A stretch of DNA of 64,000 nt from Desulfomonile tiedjei (GTDB taxonomy: Bacteria; Desulfobacterota; Desulfomonilia; Desulfomonilales; Desulfomonilaceae). The notes under the pieces were generated by a model. The model was not told where the DNA came from, searched no databases, and worked only from the letters and a program-made list of their open reading frames with translations. The position numbers and the translations under genes were made by a program. Positions 38,825 to 50,100 of this stretch are shown piece by piece; the first letter of the stretch is position 1; each line of letters starts with the position of its first letter. The stretch is from contig JACRDG010000120.1 in the NCBI GenBank assembly GCA_016218715.1, forward strand, positions 89,626 through 153,625. Direction: 5' to 3'.

Positions 38825-41800
38825 TCACTTCCCCACTCCAGGACCGTCTTCGCCAGGCAGATCCGCTCCGACAACGGTTTCAATATCATGTCCGGGCGAA
38901 ACGATTTCCCGAGCTGCCGGCGGCTCCTCTTTCAGAGCCACATCGACCATGTACCTGACTCGCTCGTCTCTCAGCGCCGCGCCCAGGATGTAACTGAGCT
39001 TGTCGTCTCCCAGGGCGTTATTGAGCGTTGTTCTCGCGCGTTCGTCTCTCAACGTAGTTTCGATCATGTACCTGAGCCGTTCGCGCACCCTGGCCGCCTC
39101 GTCAGCCTCGGAAAGCTCTTCAACCCTCCCGATTCCGGCGACTTCTTGTGCCGCAGCAGGCGCCTCGACTATTTCTTCGGCGAGGGCATCCTCAAGGGCA
39201 GATTCCAGCGGCTCTCCGGCGAGTGCCGCGTCGATCATGTCGGCGATCTGGTCGTCCTTGAAGTGACGGATCTGGGCTGCACCGGTGGGACAAACCACGC
39301 CACAGGCGCCGCAGCCTTTGCACAGAGCCGGGTTGACCTCGGACACCGCGACTCCCGGCACCACTTCCGTGAGCTGAGGCGCCTGGTACGGACAAGCTTC
39401 CACGCAGCGCCCGCAGCCCCTGCACAGGAACCGGTCGATAACCGAAACGGTTCCCGGGACTTCGACGAATCCACGAGCGAGGCAGGATGCTGCATGACAT
39501 CCCGTAGCTTCCGCTTGCGCTATCGTCTCATCCAGCGGTTTGGGATGGTGAGCCAGCCCGGCGAGGAAGACACCGTCCGTGGCAAAGTCAACGGGTCTCA
39601 ACTTCATGTGCGCCTCGAGATAAGACCCGTCAGCGTGCGTGGAAACCTTGAACAGCCTCGCCAGTTCCTTGTTGTTCTCACGCGGGACGATCGCGGAGGC
39701 GAGCACGAGACTGTCCGCGTCGACGGTCATAGTTCCTCCAAGCACCAGATCCCGGACCTGAACCCGAATGCGTTTCCCCGACTCCACTACGGGCGGATGT
39801 TCGGGTTCGTAACGGACAAAAATGACGCCCATCCTACGGGCCTGCTCATAGTACGGTTCATTGAGCCCGTAGGTCCGGATGTCCCGGTACAACACGAACA
39901 CGTTGGCCTCCGGATTCGCCTCTTTCAGGGCGATGGCATCCGTCACGGAGTGATTGCAGCACACCTTGCTGCACCAGGGCCGCTCCTCGCAGCGTGATCC
40001 CACGCATTGAATGAATACCGTCGTGTCGGCCTTCATGACCGCTGGGTCGCCGGCCCTCATGACCTCACTCATCTCGAGGTGGGTTCTTATTCGAGGATCG
40101 CTGCCGTAGCCGTAGAGATTCGGTTTCCACTCCGTCGCTCCGGTGGCGAGGACCGCGACACCGTGCTCGATCTCCATACTCTGGTCACCGTAGCCGGAGA
40201 TTCGTGTCGAGAACTTGCCAATGAACCCTTTGACATCCTCCACGCGGGAATTGAAATGCACCTCGATGGCATCATGGGAAGTCACCGTCTCCACGAGCCT
40301 TTGCACGAACGGCTGGACCTCTTCGCCTCGGATCGTCCGGAAGAGCCTCAAGGCGTTGCCGCCGAGCTTGTCGGTGGCTTCCACGAGATGGACCGAGAAC
40401 CCTTGAGAGGCTATATTGAGAGCCGATACCATTCCCGCGACACCGCCGCCGACCACCAGCGCGGATTGAATCATAGGGAGTTGCTGATCCCAGACAGGCT
40501 CCAGCTTCCCGGCGCGGGCCACAGCCATTCGTACGAGATCGACCGCCTTTTCCGTAGCCCTTTCCTTTTGGTCCATATGAACCCACGAGCAGTGCTCGCG
40601 AATATTCGCCATCTCGACCAGATACCGGTTCAGGCCTGCTTCACGCGCGGTGTTCTGGAATATGGCCAGGTGGGTGCGCGGGGTACACGAAGCAATCACC
40701 ACGCGGTTCAGTTCATGTTCCTCGATGATTCTCTTAATGTTGACCTGGGCATCCTGAGAGCAGGTGAACAGATTCTCCCCCGCGTATGCGACCCTTGGGA
40801 AGTGCCGAGCACGCCGCACCACCTCGGGGACGTCGACGGTTGAAGCGATATTAATTCCACACCTGCATACGAACACGCCGATCCGGGGAATTTGACCGGC
40901 CATATCTCTTTCCGGCGGCAGTTCCTTCACGGTGGTCAAGGAATTCCTTGCCGGAGCGAGGAGTCGGCAAGAGGCTCCAGCGGCAGCAGAAGCCTGAACC
41001 ACCGTGCCGGGAATGTCTTTCGGTCCCTGGAACATGCCGATCGCGTACACGCCGTCGCGGCTCGTCTTCACCGGCTCGAAGGAAGAAGTAGCACAGAAGC
41101 CGATTTCGTCGAGCTGGACCCCAAGCTTTTCTGCCAGTTCGCGGGAGGCTTCCCCAGCCTTCAGCCCGACCGCGAGGACGACCATGTCGAAGTTTTCCTT
41201 GGCTGGGCGCTGGTTCTCATCGATATAGGTAAGCTGGAGGTCCTTGCTCGCCGGGTCTTCCACCACGCGGCTCACCATGGATCGGATAAACCTGACGCCT
41301 CCTTCGTTCATCGCTCGTTCGTAGTACGCTTCAAAATCTTTTCCGGCCGCGCGCATGTCCATGAAGAAGATCGTGGGTTGGATACCAGCGTCATGTTCTC
41401 GCGCGATGACCGCCTCCTTGATCGAGGCCATACAGCATATCGCACTGCAATGAGGCATACCTTTCTGAGGGTCCCGCGAGCCTACGCACTGTATCCAGGC
41501 CACTTTCCTGGGATGTTTCTCGTCCGACGGCCTTTTGACTTCTCCGTTGTACGGACCGGACGCGCTCAACATCCGCTCGAACTCCATGTTGGTCAGGACG
41601 TTGGCGGCAATGCCGTAGGAGAATTCTCCTCGAACCTTGGTCGGATCTATCAGATCATAGCCGGTGGAGAGGATCACGGTTCCTACTTCCACATCGCGAT
41701 ACGAGTCGCTCATCGCGTGATCGACCGCGTCGGCAGAACAAGCCTTAACGCACTCCATGCACTCCGAACAGAGCCCGCAATTGAAGCATCGGTTCGCTTC

Positions 41801-43642
41801 CCGGTGGGCTTCGTCATCCGAGAAAGTCAGTTCCGTTTCTTTGAAGCCCAACCGTTCCGCCGCGGCCGACATTTTCGGCTGAGTTCGCAGTTGGGAACGC
41901 ACGTCCGGGATAGGGGGATACACAGGGTTTTCGGAGAACGTGATGAGTCTGCCCAAAAATAAGTCTTCTCCCTTCAGGTAGCGCGATATCGATTCCGCTG
42001 CCTCTCGGCCGCCGGCCACCGCTTTGACCACGGTCGCAGGCTGGGTCACCACATCCCCTGCCGCAAATACACCCGGGAGGATCGTGGCATAAGTCATCCT
42101 ATTGATGTGAATGGTGTCTCTGTCAGTTCTTCCGATTCCAGGGACCCGCTGCCAGATGTGAGCGTCCACGGTCTGGCCGATGGCGGGAAACACGCCATCC
42201 ACGTCCAGGACAAACTCCGAGCCCTCAATGGGAACGGGGCGTCTTCGTCCCGAATCATCCTCGGGGCCGAGAGCCATCCTGATGCACTTGACCGCGTTGA
42301 CCCGGCCGTTGCCGGTAAGGATCGCAACCGGCGCGGCCAAGAATTCAAAGTGAATCCCCTCTCCGTGTGCAGCGTCCACCTCTTCCGCGTACGCGGGCAT
42401 TTCGCCTCGGGATCGTCGGTACAGCACGGTGACCTGTTCCGCGCCGAGCCGCACGAGCGTTCGCGCGGTGTCGATGGCCACATTGCCTCCTCCAACAACA
42501 ACCGGGCGCCTGAACGTTTCCGTGTAGGTCCCCAGGGCCACCCGGCGGAGGAGGTCCACCCCCTGGACAACCCCGTCGGTGTAGATCCCCGGGATCGCCA
42601 GGGGAGCGCCGTGCTGGCACCCGACGGCAATGAACGTGGCTTTGAAACCCTGCGATTTCAGATCGTCGAGGGTGAAGTCTCTGCCCAGAGCGGCGTTGGT
42701 CTGCGCGGTGACGCCAAGGCTCATGATGTGCAGGATGTCTCTTTCCAACACGGTGCGCGGGAGCCTGAATTCCGGAATGCCGAGTCGGAGCCACCCGCCG
42801 AGTACCGGGGAGGCTTCGAAGATCCGCGCCTGGAAGCCTTGCCGGGCGAGGTAGTAGGCTGCAGCGAGCCCTGCAGGCCCCGATCCGACAATGGCGACCT
42901 TTTCATCCCGCTGCTCCGCGGGACGCCGATTCACCAGAGAGTAGTCTGCGTGGTCGGTGGCAAAACGCTTCAGCTTGCAGATGGAAACCGCCTGGTCCTT
43001 CTCCAGCCTGCGGCAGGTATCCTCACAGGGATGCGGGCAAACCCTCCCCAGCACCCCTGGAAGCGCAATCTTTTCGTACATCAATTCAACCGCTTCGTTG
43101 TACCGCCCCTGTTTGACCAGTTGGACGTACCCCTGAACGTTCACGTTGGCCGGACACGACCTGACACATGGGGCGCGCTCTGCCTTGTCTATGACAAAGG
43201 TCTGGGGAATGGTCTGGGGAAACAGGCGGTATATGGCGCCTCGGTCGCTCAGGTTTTGGTCGAACTGGTTGGAAAAGCGCACCGGGCACTCCGCTGCGCA
43301 GTCTCCACACCCCTTGCATCGATCCTCGCGGACGTAGCGAGCCTTCTGATGGATCTTGACCTTGAAGTGGCCTTCCCATCCCCGCACGTCTTCCACCTCG
43401 GAGTACGTGAGGATCTCTATGTTAGGGTTCTGGCCCGCTTGCAGGAGCTTCGGTGAGAAAATGCAGGTGGAGCAATCATTGGTGGGATAGGTCTTGTCCA
43501 ATTGAGCCATACGGCCGCCAATCCCGGATTGACTTTCCACCAGGTAAACCTTGAAACCCGAATCCGCCAGATCCAACGATGCCTGAATCCCGCCGATTCC
43601 GCCCCCTACGACGAGTACTGCCCCGACCTTGTTGCCGATCAT
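38825..43642 (-). CDS. HdrA/GltD-like multi-domain flavin iron-sulfur oxidoreductase (fusion)
   Basis: VLVVGGGIGGIQASLDLADSGFKVYLVE, Fer4 CKGCGDCAAECP, GltD-like PCVRSCPANVNVQGYV and GSGPAGLAAAYYLAR, second HdrA-like FAD module, two C-term ferredoxin motifs; ORF open to 43741. Confidence 0.9.
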   Translation of the reverse strand: MIGNKVGAVLVVGGGIGGIQASLDLADSGFKVYLVESQSGIGGRMAQLDKTYPTNDCSTCIFSPKLLQAGQNPNIEILTYSEVEDVRGWEGHFKVKIHQKARYVREDRCKGCGDCAAECPVRFSNQFDQNLSDRGAIYRLFPQTIPQTFVIDKAERAPCVRSCPANVNVQGYVQLVKQGRYNEAVELMYEKIALPGVLGRVCPHPCEDTCRRLEKDQAVSICKLKRFATDHADYSLVNRRPAEQRDEKVAIVGSGPAGLAAAYYLARQGFQARIFEASPVLGGWLRLGIPEFRLPRTVLERDILHIMSLGVTAQTNAALGRDFTLDDLKSQGFKATFIAVGCQHGAPLAIPGIYTDGVVQGVDLLRRVALGTYTETFRRPVVVGGGNVAIDTARTLVRLGAEQVTVLYRRSRGEMPAYAEEVDAAHGEGIHFEFLAAPVAILTGNGRVNAVKCIRMALGPEDDSGRRRPVPIEGSEFVLDVDGVFPAIGQTVDAHIWQRVPGIGRTDRDTIHINRMTYATILPGVFAAGDVVTQPATVVKAVAGGREAAESISRYLKGEDLFLGRLITFSENPVYPPIPDVRSQLRTQPKMSAAAERLGFKETELTFSDDEAHREANRCFNCGLCSECMECVKACSADAVDHAMSDSYRDVEVGTVILSTGYDLIDPTKVRGEFSYGIAANVLTNMEFERMLSASGPYNGEVKRPSDEKHPRKVAWIQCVGSRDPQKGMPHCSAICCMASIKEAVIAREHDAGIQPTIFFMDMRAAGKDFEAYYERAMNEGGVRFIRSMVSRVVEDPASKDLQLTYIDENQRPAKENFDMVVLAVGLKAGEASRELAEKLGVQLDEIGFCATSSFEPVKTSRDGVYAIGMFQGPKDIPGTVVQASAAAGASCRLLAPARNSLTTVKELPPERDMAGQIPRIGVFVCRCGINIASTVDVPEVVRRARHFPRVAYAGENLFTCSQDAQVNIKRIIEEHELNRVVIASCTPRTHLAIFQNTAREAGLNRYLVEMANIREHCSWVHMDQKERATEKAVDLVRMAVARAGKLEPVWDQQLPMIQSALVVGGGVAGMVSALNIASQGFSVHLVEATDKLGGNALRLFRTIRGEEVQPFVQRLVETVTSHDAIEVHFNSRVEDVKGFIGKFSTRISGYGDQSMEIEHGVAVLATGATEWKPNLYGYGSDPRIRTHLEMSEVMRAGDPAVMKADTTVFIQCVGSRCEERPWCSKVCCNHSVTDAIALKEANPEANVFVLYRDIRTYGLNEPYYEQARRMGVIFVRYEPEHPPVVESGKRIRVQVRDLVLGGTMTVDADSLVLASAIVPRENNKELARLFKVSTHADGSYLEAHMKLRPVDFATDGVFLAGLAHHPKPLDETIAQAEATGCHAASCLARGFVEVPGTVSVIDRFLCRGCGRCVEACPYQAPQLTEVVPGVAVSEVNPALCKGCGACGVVCPTGAAQIRHFKDDQIADMIDAALAGEPLESALEDALAEEIVEAPAAAQEVAGIGRVEELSEADEAARVRERLRYMIETTLRDERARTTLNNALGDDKLSYILGAALRDERVRYMVDVALKEEPPAAREIVSPGHDIETVVGADLPGEDGPGVGK

Positions 43643-43918
43643 GATGGTTCTCCCCGCGGTGTAATCCGCCATCCAGCATCCACCGCCGATCCCGGCGATG
43701 CACTCCACCCCTGTCAGCAGGGAGTGCACGCCGCGTGCCAATCGGGATCAAGAAGGAACATGCCCAGATAAGAGTAGGAATATTCGTGTGTTAGTCTTTA
43801 CGTAATGGGGTCTGACGCGCGATCGCGTCAGGTGACGGTCCTGGAAGTGTGTACCGGAACCGGACACACGAGGGAGTATGGCGGCACCAGGACCGGAGCG
43901 GTGCTATGATTCTCGAGA

Positions 43919-43950
43919 GCGGCCGGCAAGATGCCGGCCCCACTGAACAG
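43919..43950 (-). repeat. REP-like element, copy 3 (inverted)
   Basis: GCGGCCGGCAAGATGCCGGCCCCACTGAACAG. Confidence 0.75.
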
Positions 43951-44068
43951 GCAAGAGCGGGGGCCGGAGGGAGGAAACCGTGTTTGAGATATCGGTTAGA
44001 TAGCGCTATCGCCAATAACCCTGTCTGTTTGGATTTGCCTTTCGGCACCTGGGGATCACCGTTTGGGT

Positions 44069-44092
44069 CCACTGCTGGCAAGCCAGCAGTGG
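44069..44092. repeat. Perfect 11-bp palindrome (REP-like)
   Basis: CCACTGCTGGC-AA-GCCAGCAGTGG. Confidence 0.75.
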
Positions 44093-44250
44093 CACTCGGG
44101 CAGGAGAAATATGCCGATTGCCTTTGCCAAGTTCGTGAATTGAGGCCTGACTCAAGAGGATTCACTCAGTGGAGTAAGTCAAGAATTTTGCCGACCGCCA
44201 GGTCGCGCTGCTGTGTTCCAGAAATGGACACAGGCTATCCATGTGTTCCA

Positions 44251-46923
44251 TTATCGCGCGAGACCCACCCGCTTCATGTGCCGATACAAGGTGCCGCGCG
44301 ATATCCGCAGGAGGCTTGCCGCGGCCTTCTTGCTCCCGCGGCAACGCCGCAACGCCTCGACGCAGAGCGATCGCACCACCTCGTCCGTGACCGTGTCAAG
44401 GCTGCTTCCCGACGGAAAAGTCAGCCGGTGCGACCACTCCTTCTGCGCCCCGTTCAACTCGGGGACGATGAGGTTGAGATTCCCTTTGTCCCAAAGCATC
44501 AATGCCCGTTCGAGGACGTTGCGCAGTTCTCTCACGTTTCCGGGCCAGTGGTACTGGGCAAGGTTGTTCCACGAAGAGCTGACGATCCGAGGGGTTTCAC
44601 AGAGCTGCATCTCCGACGCGAGTGCAGTCAGGATCTCTTCGACCAGCCCAGGAAGATCTTCCCGTCTTTCTCGAAGCGGCGGAACGTGAATCGCGAACAC
44701 ATTGAGTCGGTAAAAGAGCGATTGTAGGAACCTCCCTTCCGCTACCTCGACCGCCAGGTTCCGGTGGGTGGCTGCCATCAGCCGCGCGTTGATGTGGATC
44801 TGCTTCTGCCCGCCTACCCGAAGAAACGAGCGGGTGTCGAGGAAAGTAAGCAACTTGGATTGCAGGATCAGGGAAAGTTCGCCAATTTCGTTGAGCAGGA
44901 GCGTCCCCCCTTCCGCCAGTTCCAGAAGCCCTCTCTTCCTGGCCCGCGCGCCGGTAAAAGCCCCCGGTTCGTGACCGAAGAGCTCGGACTCCGCCAGTTC
45001 CTGAGGTAGAGCCGCACAATTGATGGCGAAGAACGGGCCGCTCGCTCGCATGGAGTGATTGTGTATCCATTGCGCGACATAGTCCTTCCCGCTCCCGCTC
45101 TCGCCATAAAGGAGGACAATGCCGTCGCGCGCGGCCGCGTGACGTGCTTTGTAGAGGGTTGCCCGCATGGCATCCGACGGATAGTCCCGGGTCAGGATGC
45201 GCGTGGCTCCGCGGGTCTTCATCCGTTCCGTGATGTTGCGCGAAATCGTGCACACGCCGATGATCTGCCCGCCAGCCCCGCGAAGAGGAACGGTGACCTC
45301 GTGGAAGGTCAGCGGCTCACCCTTTACCGATCGGGTGTGCTCTTCCTCGATCGTTTCCCCGCTCAGGGCACGCAGGCAGACTTCCCTGAGCCGTTTGGCG
45401 GCCTCTGCCCCAAAGACGTCTTCGGCTTTCCATCCGATGATCTCGGATGCCGGGAGGCCCACGAGCTTCTCCACCGCCGGATTAACCTGAATATAGCGTA
45501 AGGATGGATCTTTGATGTAGATGCAGTCGCGCGCGCTGTTGAAGATCGCGCGAAAGCGTTCCTCGCTCGTTTGGAGCGCCTGAGACAGGCGCTTGCGCTC
45601 GGTGAGGTCAATGAAAGAGCCCATGAGGCAGATCGGTTTCCCGGTTTCATCGGTCACCATGGTCGCTGAGAGGAGCGTATCGAATGATGAGCCGTCTCTT
45701 CGTTTCGCGGCCAGTTCGCCGATCCACCATCCTGTGGTGTTCAGAGCCTTCATGATCTCCGTGGCCTTCTTCTCGGGCTGCCAGAATTCGACGGCAGGCC
45801 GCCCACGGACCTCTCTCGGTCGATCGTACCCCCACAGCTTCAGAAAGGACGGATTCACGTAGGTCAGACGCCCCTGCAGATCAGTCATGACGATGGCATT
45901 GATGGAACATGCGATGGCGCTATCCTTGATCCAAAGCATCTCCTGGGCGCGCTTGAGGTCGGTCATGTCAACGAGGACCCCTCGCAAGCCGGCCACCTGA
46001 TCCTCTCTGATGATGGGGCTGGAATAAGTGAGAACCGGGAACGTGTCGCCGTCTTTCTGCCGAGCAGTGTACTCGTTTCCGCTGAGTTTCTCTCCTCCCA
46101 TGACTTTACCGATGTTGCGGGCCAGCCTCTTACGGTCTTCAGGAACGAATACGTCAAACACGCTCACCCCACGGGCCAGATCGGCGCACGTGTAGCCGAA
46201 TCGTTCCAGGCCCGTGCAATTCATGAAGGTGAAGTTCTCTTTTGCGTCCACCTCGTAGACCACTTGCGGGAGGAGTTGGACGAGGTCCTTGTATTGTGCT
46301 TCGCTCCTTCGCAGAGCCTCTTCGATGCTCTTGCGTTCCTCGACTTCCCGTTTCAACCTGTCGTTGTTCCTTGACAGTTCCTCGGTTCGCTCCTCCACGC
46401 GGCGTTCGAGTTCCTCGCGTGCTTGCAGGAGGTCCTGTTCCATCTTCTTGCGCCAGGTAATGTCCCGGCTTACGGACATTTTCGAGACACTGCCATCAGC
46501 ATGGGAGACTGGGGCATTGAGCACATGGTACCAGCAATGGTCCATGGGACTCAGCACTTCCCACTGGATGGTTTCCCCTTGCAACACCCTCTCGTTTTCG
46601 CACCACGGACAGACACCATCCAGGCCATGAATTGCTTGATAGCATTTCTCCCCTACCGCATTCCTTCCCACGTGTTCGGCAAACCGCCGGTTCATGAATG
46701 TCAGGTCATAGTCCGGAGAACAGAGGTAAATGAAGCCGGGAAAAGCTTCCACAATGGCTGCATAGTTGGTCTGAGATTGCCGGAGTGCCTTCCTGGCCTT
46801 TTTCAACCTAGCTCCCTGGAATTCTGCCGGGGCGTGACCGGGTTCGCCGTTCTGCAAGACGCGTTCGTCTCTCGTGTGGGGTGGCTTTTTCATATGAACC
46901 TCCGCGAGAACGGCGGCGATCAT
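44251..46923 (-). CDS. Multi-PAS sigma54-interacting transcriptional activator
   Basis: PAS domains with PAC motifs, GESGSGKDYVAQWIH, EPGAFTGARARKRG, C-term Fis HTH RGSKKAAASLLRISRGTLYRHMKRVGL; no receiver. Confidence 0.93.
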   Translation of the reverse strand: MIAAVLAEVHMKKPPHTRDERVLQNGEPGHAPAEFQGARLKKARKALRQSQTNYAAIVEAFPGFIYLCSPDYDLTFMNRRFAEHVGRNAVGEKCYQAIHGLDGVCPWCENERVLQGETIQWEVLSPMDHCWYHVLNAPVSHADGSVSKMSVSRDITWRKKMEQDLLQAREELERRVEERTEELSRNNDRLKREVEERKSIEEALRRSEAQYKDLVQLLPQVVYEVDAKENFTFMNCTGLERFGYTCADLARGVSVFDVFVPEDRKRLARNIGKVMGGEKLSGNEYTARQKDGDTFPVLTYSSPIIREDQVAGLRGVLVDMTDLKRAQEMLWIKDSAIACSINAIVMTDLQGRLTYVNPSFLKLWGYDRPREVRGRPAVEFWQPEKKATEIMKALNTTGWWIGELAAKRRDGSSFDTLLSATMVTDETGKPICLMGSFIDLTERKRLSQALQTSEERFRAIFNSARDCIYIKDPSLRYIQVNPAVEKLVGLPASEIIGWKAEDVFGAEAAKRLREVCLRALSGETIEEEHTRSVKGEPLTFHEVTVPLRGAGGQIIGVCTISRNITERMKTRGATRILTRDYPSDAMRATLYKARHAAARDGIVLLYGESGSGKDYVAQWIHNHSMRASGPFFAINCAALPQELAESELFGHEPGAFTGARARKRGLLELAEGGTLLLNEIGELSLILQSKLLTFLDTRSFLRVGGQKQIHINARLMAATHRNLAVEVAEGRFLQSLFYRLNVFAIHVPPLRERREDLPGLVEEILTALASEMQLCETPRIVSSSWNNLAQYHWPGNVRELRNVLERALMLWDKGNLNLIVPELNGAQKEWSHRLTFPSGSSLDTVTDEVVRSLCVEALRRCRGSKKAAASLLRISRGTLYRHMKRVGLAR

Positions 46924-47100
46924 AATGCGCGCGCCTGGGAGGAGGGAACCGTGGCAGGCGGAGCTGCCTGGAATGGGGAAACAACGTCCTTATTTATGAG
47001 TATAACCGACGCGTGTCCGTTTTTGAACACATCACTTGAGATTAATGGGGGATCCTGATCTGTAGAGGGTAGAACACTCATGGCAGGCATCGGCTCGGCA

Positions 47101-50100
47101 TCACCCTTCGCCGGCAGGTCCATGCCAGACTTTGACTCGATTTCCCCCCATCTCCTGGGCCTGGGTCAGCGATTCAGCGGCAGCCTCGACGATGGCCGCG
47201 ACGGTCCAATCACGATGAGGTTCGCCCACTGCAACTCCCACACTCACGGTGATGTCGGCGCGGCCACGGGACGTCACGACGGGAGTGTCTTCCACGGCCA
47301 CACGGAGTCGCTCAGCCGCCTGACCCACGCTTTCCAGGTCGCATCCCGGCAGCACGATGAGAAACCTTCCCCCTTCGTGGCGGCCGATAAGATCGTACGG
47401 ACGCACACCGGTGACGAGTCTCTGCGCGACCGCTTCCACGAACGATTGATCCCCTGCACGGGGGTGCTCCTCTTCCCTTGCCGGAGATGCGTCCATCTCC
47501 GCCACGAGAACCGCAACGGAAGTCCCTTCCCGTATCGATCTGGAGCGTTCCGTGGCGAGCCGGTCGAGAATCGCCACCCGGTCCCATCCTCCACGAATGT
47601 GGTCGTGGGTTGGGTCAGAGCGGCCGAAGGAGGCCGATTCACCCCCGACGGTAGCGGGAGAAGCGTCGGAGAGGCAGTTCTTGGGATTCTCCGCCTGTGC
47701 CTCTTTTGTTTCGATCGCGGCCTCTTCGATCCCTCTGAGCGGCACGATAAAGGTAAACTTCGCACCTTTGCCCAAGCCTTCGCTCTCGGCCCAGATCCGG
47801 CCGCCGTGGAGTTCGACGAGCCGTCGGGTCAAAGCGAGACCGAGCCCCGTCCCTTCCTGCCTGCGCGCGTACGACGAGTCCACCTGCTCGAAAGCCGAAA
47901 AGATGCGTTCCGTGTCTTCGCGTCTCAGCCCGACCCCCGTGTCTTTGACACTCACAATGAGTCCGTTCCGATCCCTGGCCGCGTTCACCTCGATGCTGCC
48001 ACCATCGGACGTGAATTTCGTGGCGTTGGAGAGGAGGTTGTACATGATCTGCTTGAGCTTGATCTCATCCCCCGCGATCTCGGCCCCCGCGAGGGCTCCG
48101 TCCATTCGAAGGCTCACTCCGATGTTATGTTTCAGAGCCTTCTCTTTGATCATTGTCAAGCTGCTCGCCAGTAAGTCTCGAATGCGTACGCGCGAGAGCT
48201 TCAGATCCATCTTGCCCGATTCGACCTTGGCCAAATCGAGGACATCGTTGATGAGGTGGAGCAAGTGCCGCCCGCTCGTCAATACGTGGCCCACAAATTT
48301 AACCTGATCCAAATTGAGCGAACCGAACTGCTGATCTTCCAGGATCTCCGAAAAGCCGATAATCGCGTTCAACGGCGTACGAAGCTCATGGCTCATATTG
48401 GCCAGGAATTCGCTCTTGGCCCGGTTCGCCTGTTCAGCAAGGCCCTTGGCCTTTTCGAGGGCAGCGGTTCGTTGCTCCACCCTCTGTTTCAGGGTCCGGG
48501 CGTAGTCCTCTTGGCGCTCGTAAAGGCGGGCATTCTCCAGAGAAATGGCTGCCTGCGAGCAGAGGAACCGTAAGACCTCCAGCCGATCCTCGGTGAACGC
48601 GCCCGTGGTAAGGTTGTTCTCCAGGTACAGGATACCGGTGAGCTTTCCCTGGTGGATGAGCGGAGCACAGAGTATGGACTTCGGCGAATTGCCAAGGACA
48701 TACGGATCGTTCGTAAATTCGCCCGCGTGGCTCGCATCGTTCAAGACCAAGTTCGCCCGCGTGCGTGCGACATAGTTGACGATGGCGGTTGAAAGTTCGT
48801 GGGAGCCCTCCACGGGAATCGAAGGCAGCACGGTGACGGTCTCCCGATCCACCGTTCCTTGAGCCTCGATGCGCAGTTGGCCGTCCGAGTCCAGTATGAG
48901 GAAGCCTCGCTGCGCCCCTGCGTTTTCCAGGACTATCCTGATCAGGTCGGCAAGGAGCTTGTCCAACACGATTTCACCCGAAAGGACATGGGAGGCCTTC
49001 AAGACCGCGGGTAGATCCAGCGCCGCTTTCCAGCCGGTACTTGTAGTGGGCGGAGTGCTCCTGGGATCTCTCGCTCGGGTCCCCAACGAAGCTGAAGGCA
49101 AGGACCACAAGTTCCGATATCGATCGTCCAGATCCGCCACTTTCGCCAGCGCACCCCATCGGAGGTAGCAATAGCGGGCCTCGAGCATCATCGCTACCGC
49201 CACGGTGGTGTTGCCCCTCTCGAGGTAGAACCTCGCTGCAAGCTCATTGGCCTGAGCCTCTTCGCCCATGAATTGGTGCTCTTTGGCGAGTGCGATCGCC
49301 CTGTCGTACCCCTCCTCTGCCGCGAGAACGTTGCCCAATACCCGATTGCGCTCCGCCTCCACGAGAACGAACTTGTTGAGGTAGTTCATGGGCGCATGGA
49401 GACTCCATTTCTCGAGTCGCTTCTGGTTGGCCTTTACCCGGCTCAGGATGAATTTCCGCTCGTGCCCGGCGACCTCACGATACATTGCGAGGCGAGCAAG
49501 CGAGTCGTAGTAGGCAGCCAAAGGAAAAAGGACCGTTCCCTGGGCACCATCCAGGTACTCTGCCACGATCTCTGCATTGTCCACTGCGCTCGAATGTTCT
49601 TGAAACAGATAGCACAGAATGAGCTTGTGCATGTGCGTGGCACAGATTATGGCTCTTTCATTCGCCTTGAACAGGAGGGGAAGCACCTTCTCTTCGTCAT
49701 ACGCTTCGCCGACCAGCCGGCAGACACGTTCCGATCGCCCCATCAGATTGAGCACGCCCTGGTGGTACAGTTGAAGAAGGTACCGCGGTGTTTCCTGTTT
49801 GAGCTTTTCAATAGCATGACTATATTTCGTCATGGCCAAGTCGAGTTCAGCCAGCTCTCTGCCAGCCGCGTACCCCTGCGTGCAGAAAAATGCCCCGCAC
49901 AGAGAGGCATATTCCAGGTCCCCGGCCTCCATCGCGGTCTGGAATCCGTCTTCCAGCGGCCTCAGTCCGCCTCGCAGCGGCTCCTTCCAGACGCGGATGA
50001 ACGAGTTTACGATGAAACTCACCCTCGTCCGGTGTTCTTTGAGGTCCGTCCGTTCTGCGAGATTCATTGCCAGGTTGCCGAAACCGTATCCCAGATTGAT

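Noticed and set aside
38813-43456. Several 270-450-aa plus-strand ORFs opposite the HdrA-like gene (38813..39997, 40007..40843, 40892..41962, 42107..43456)
   Set aside because: Antisense to a continuous frame with Fe-S and FAD motifs; no recognisable domains
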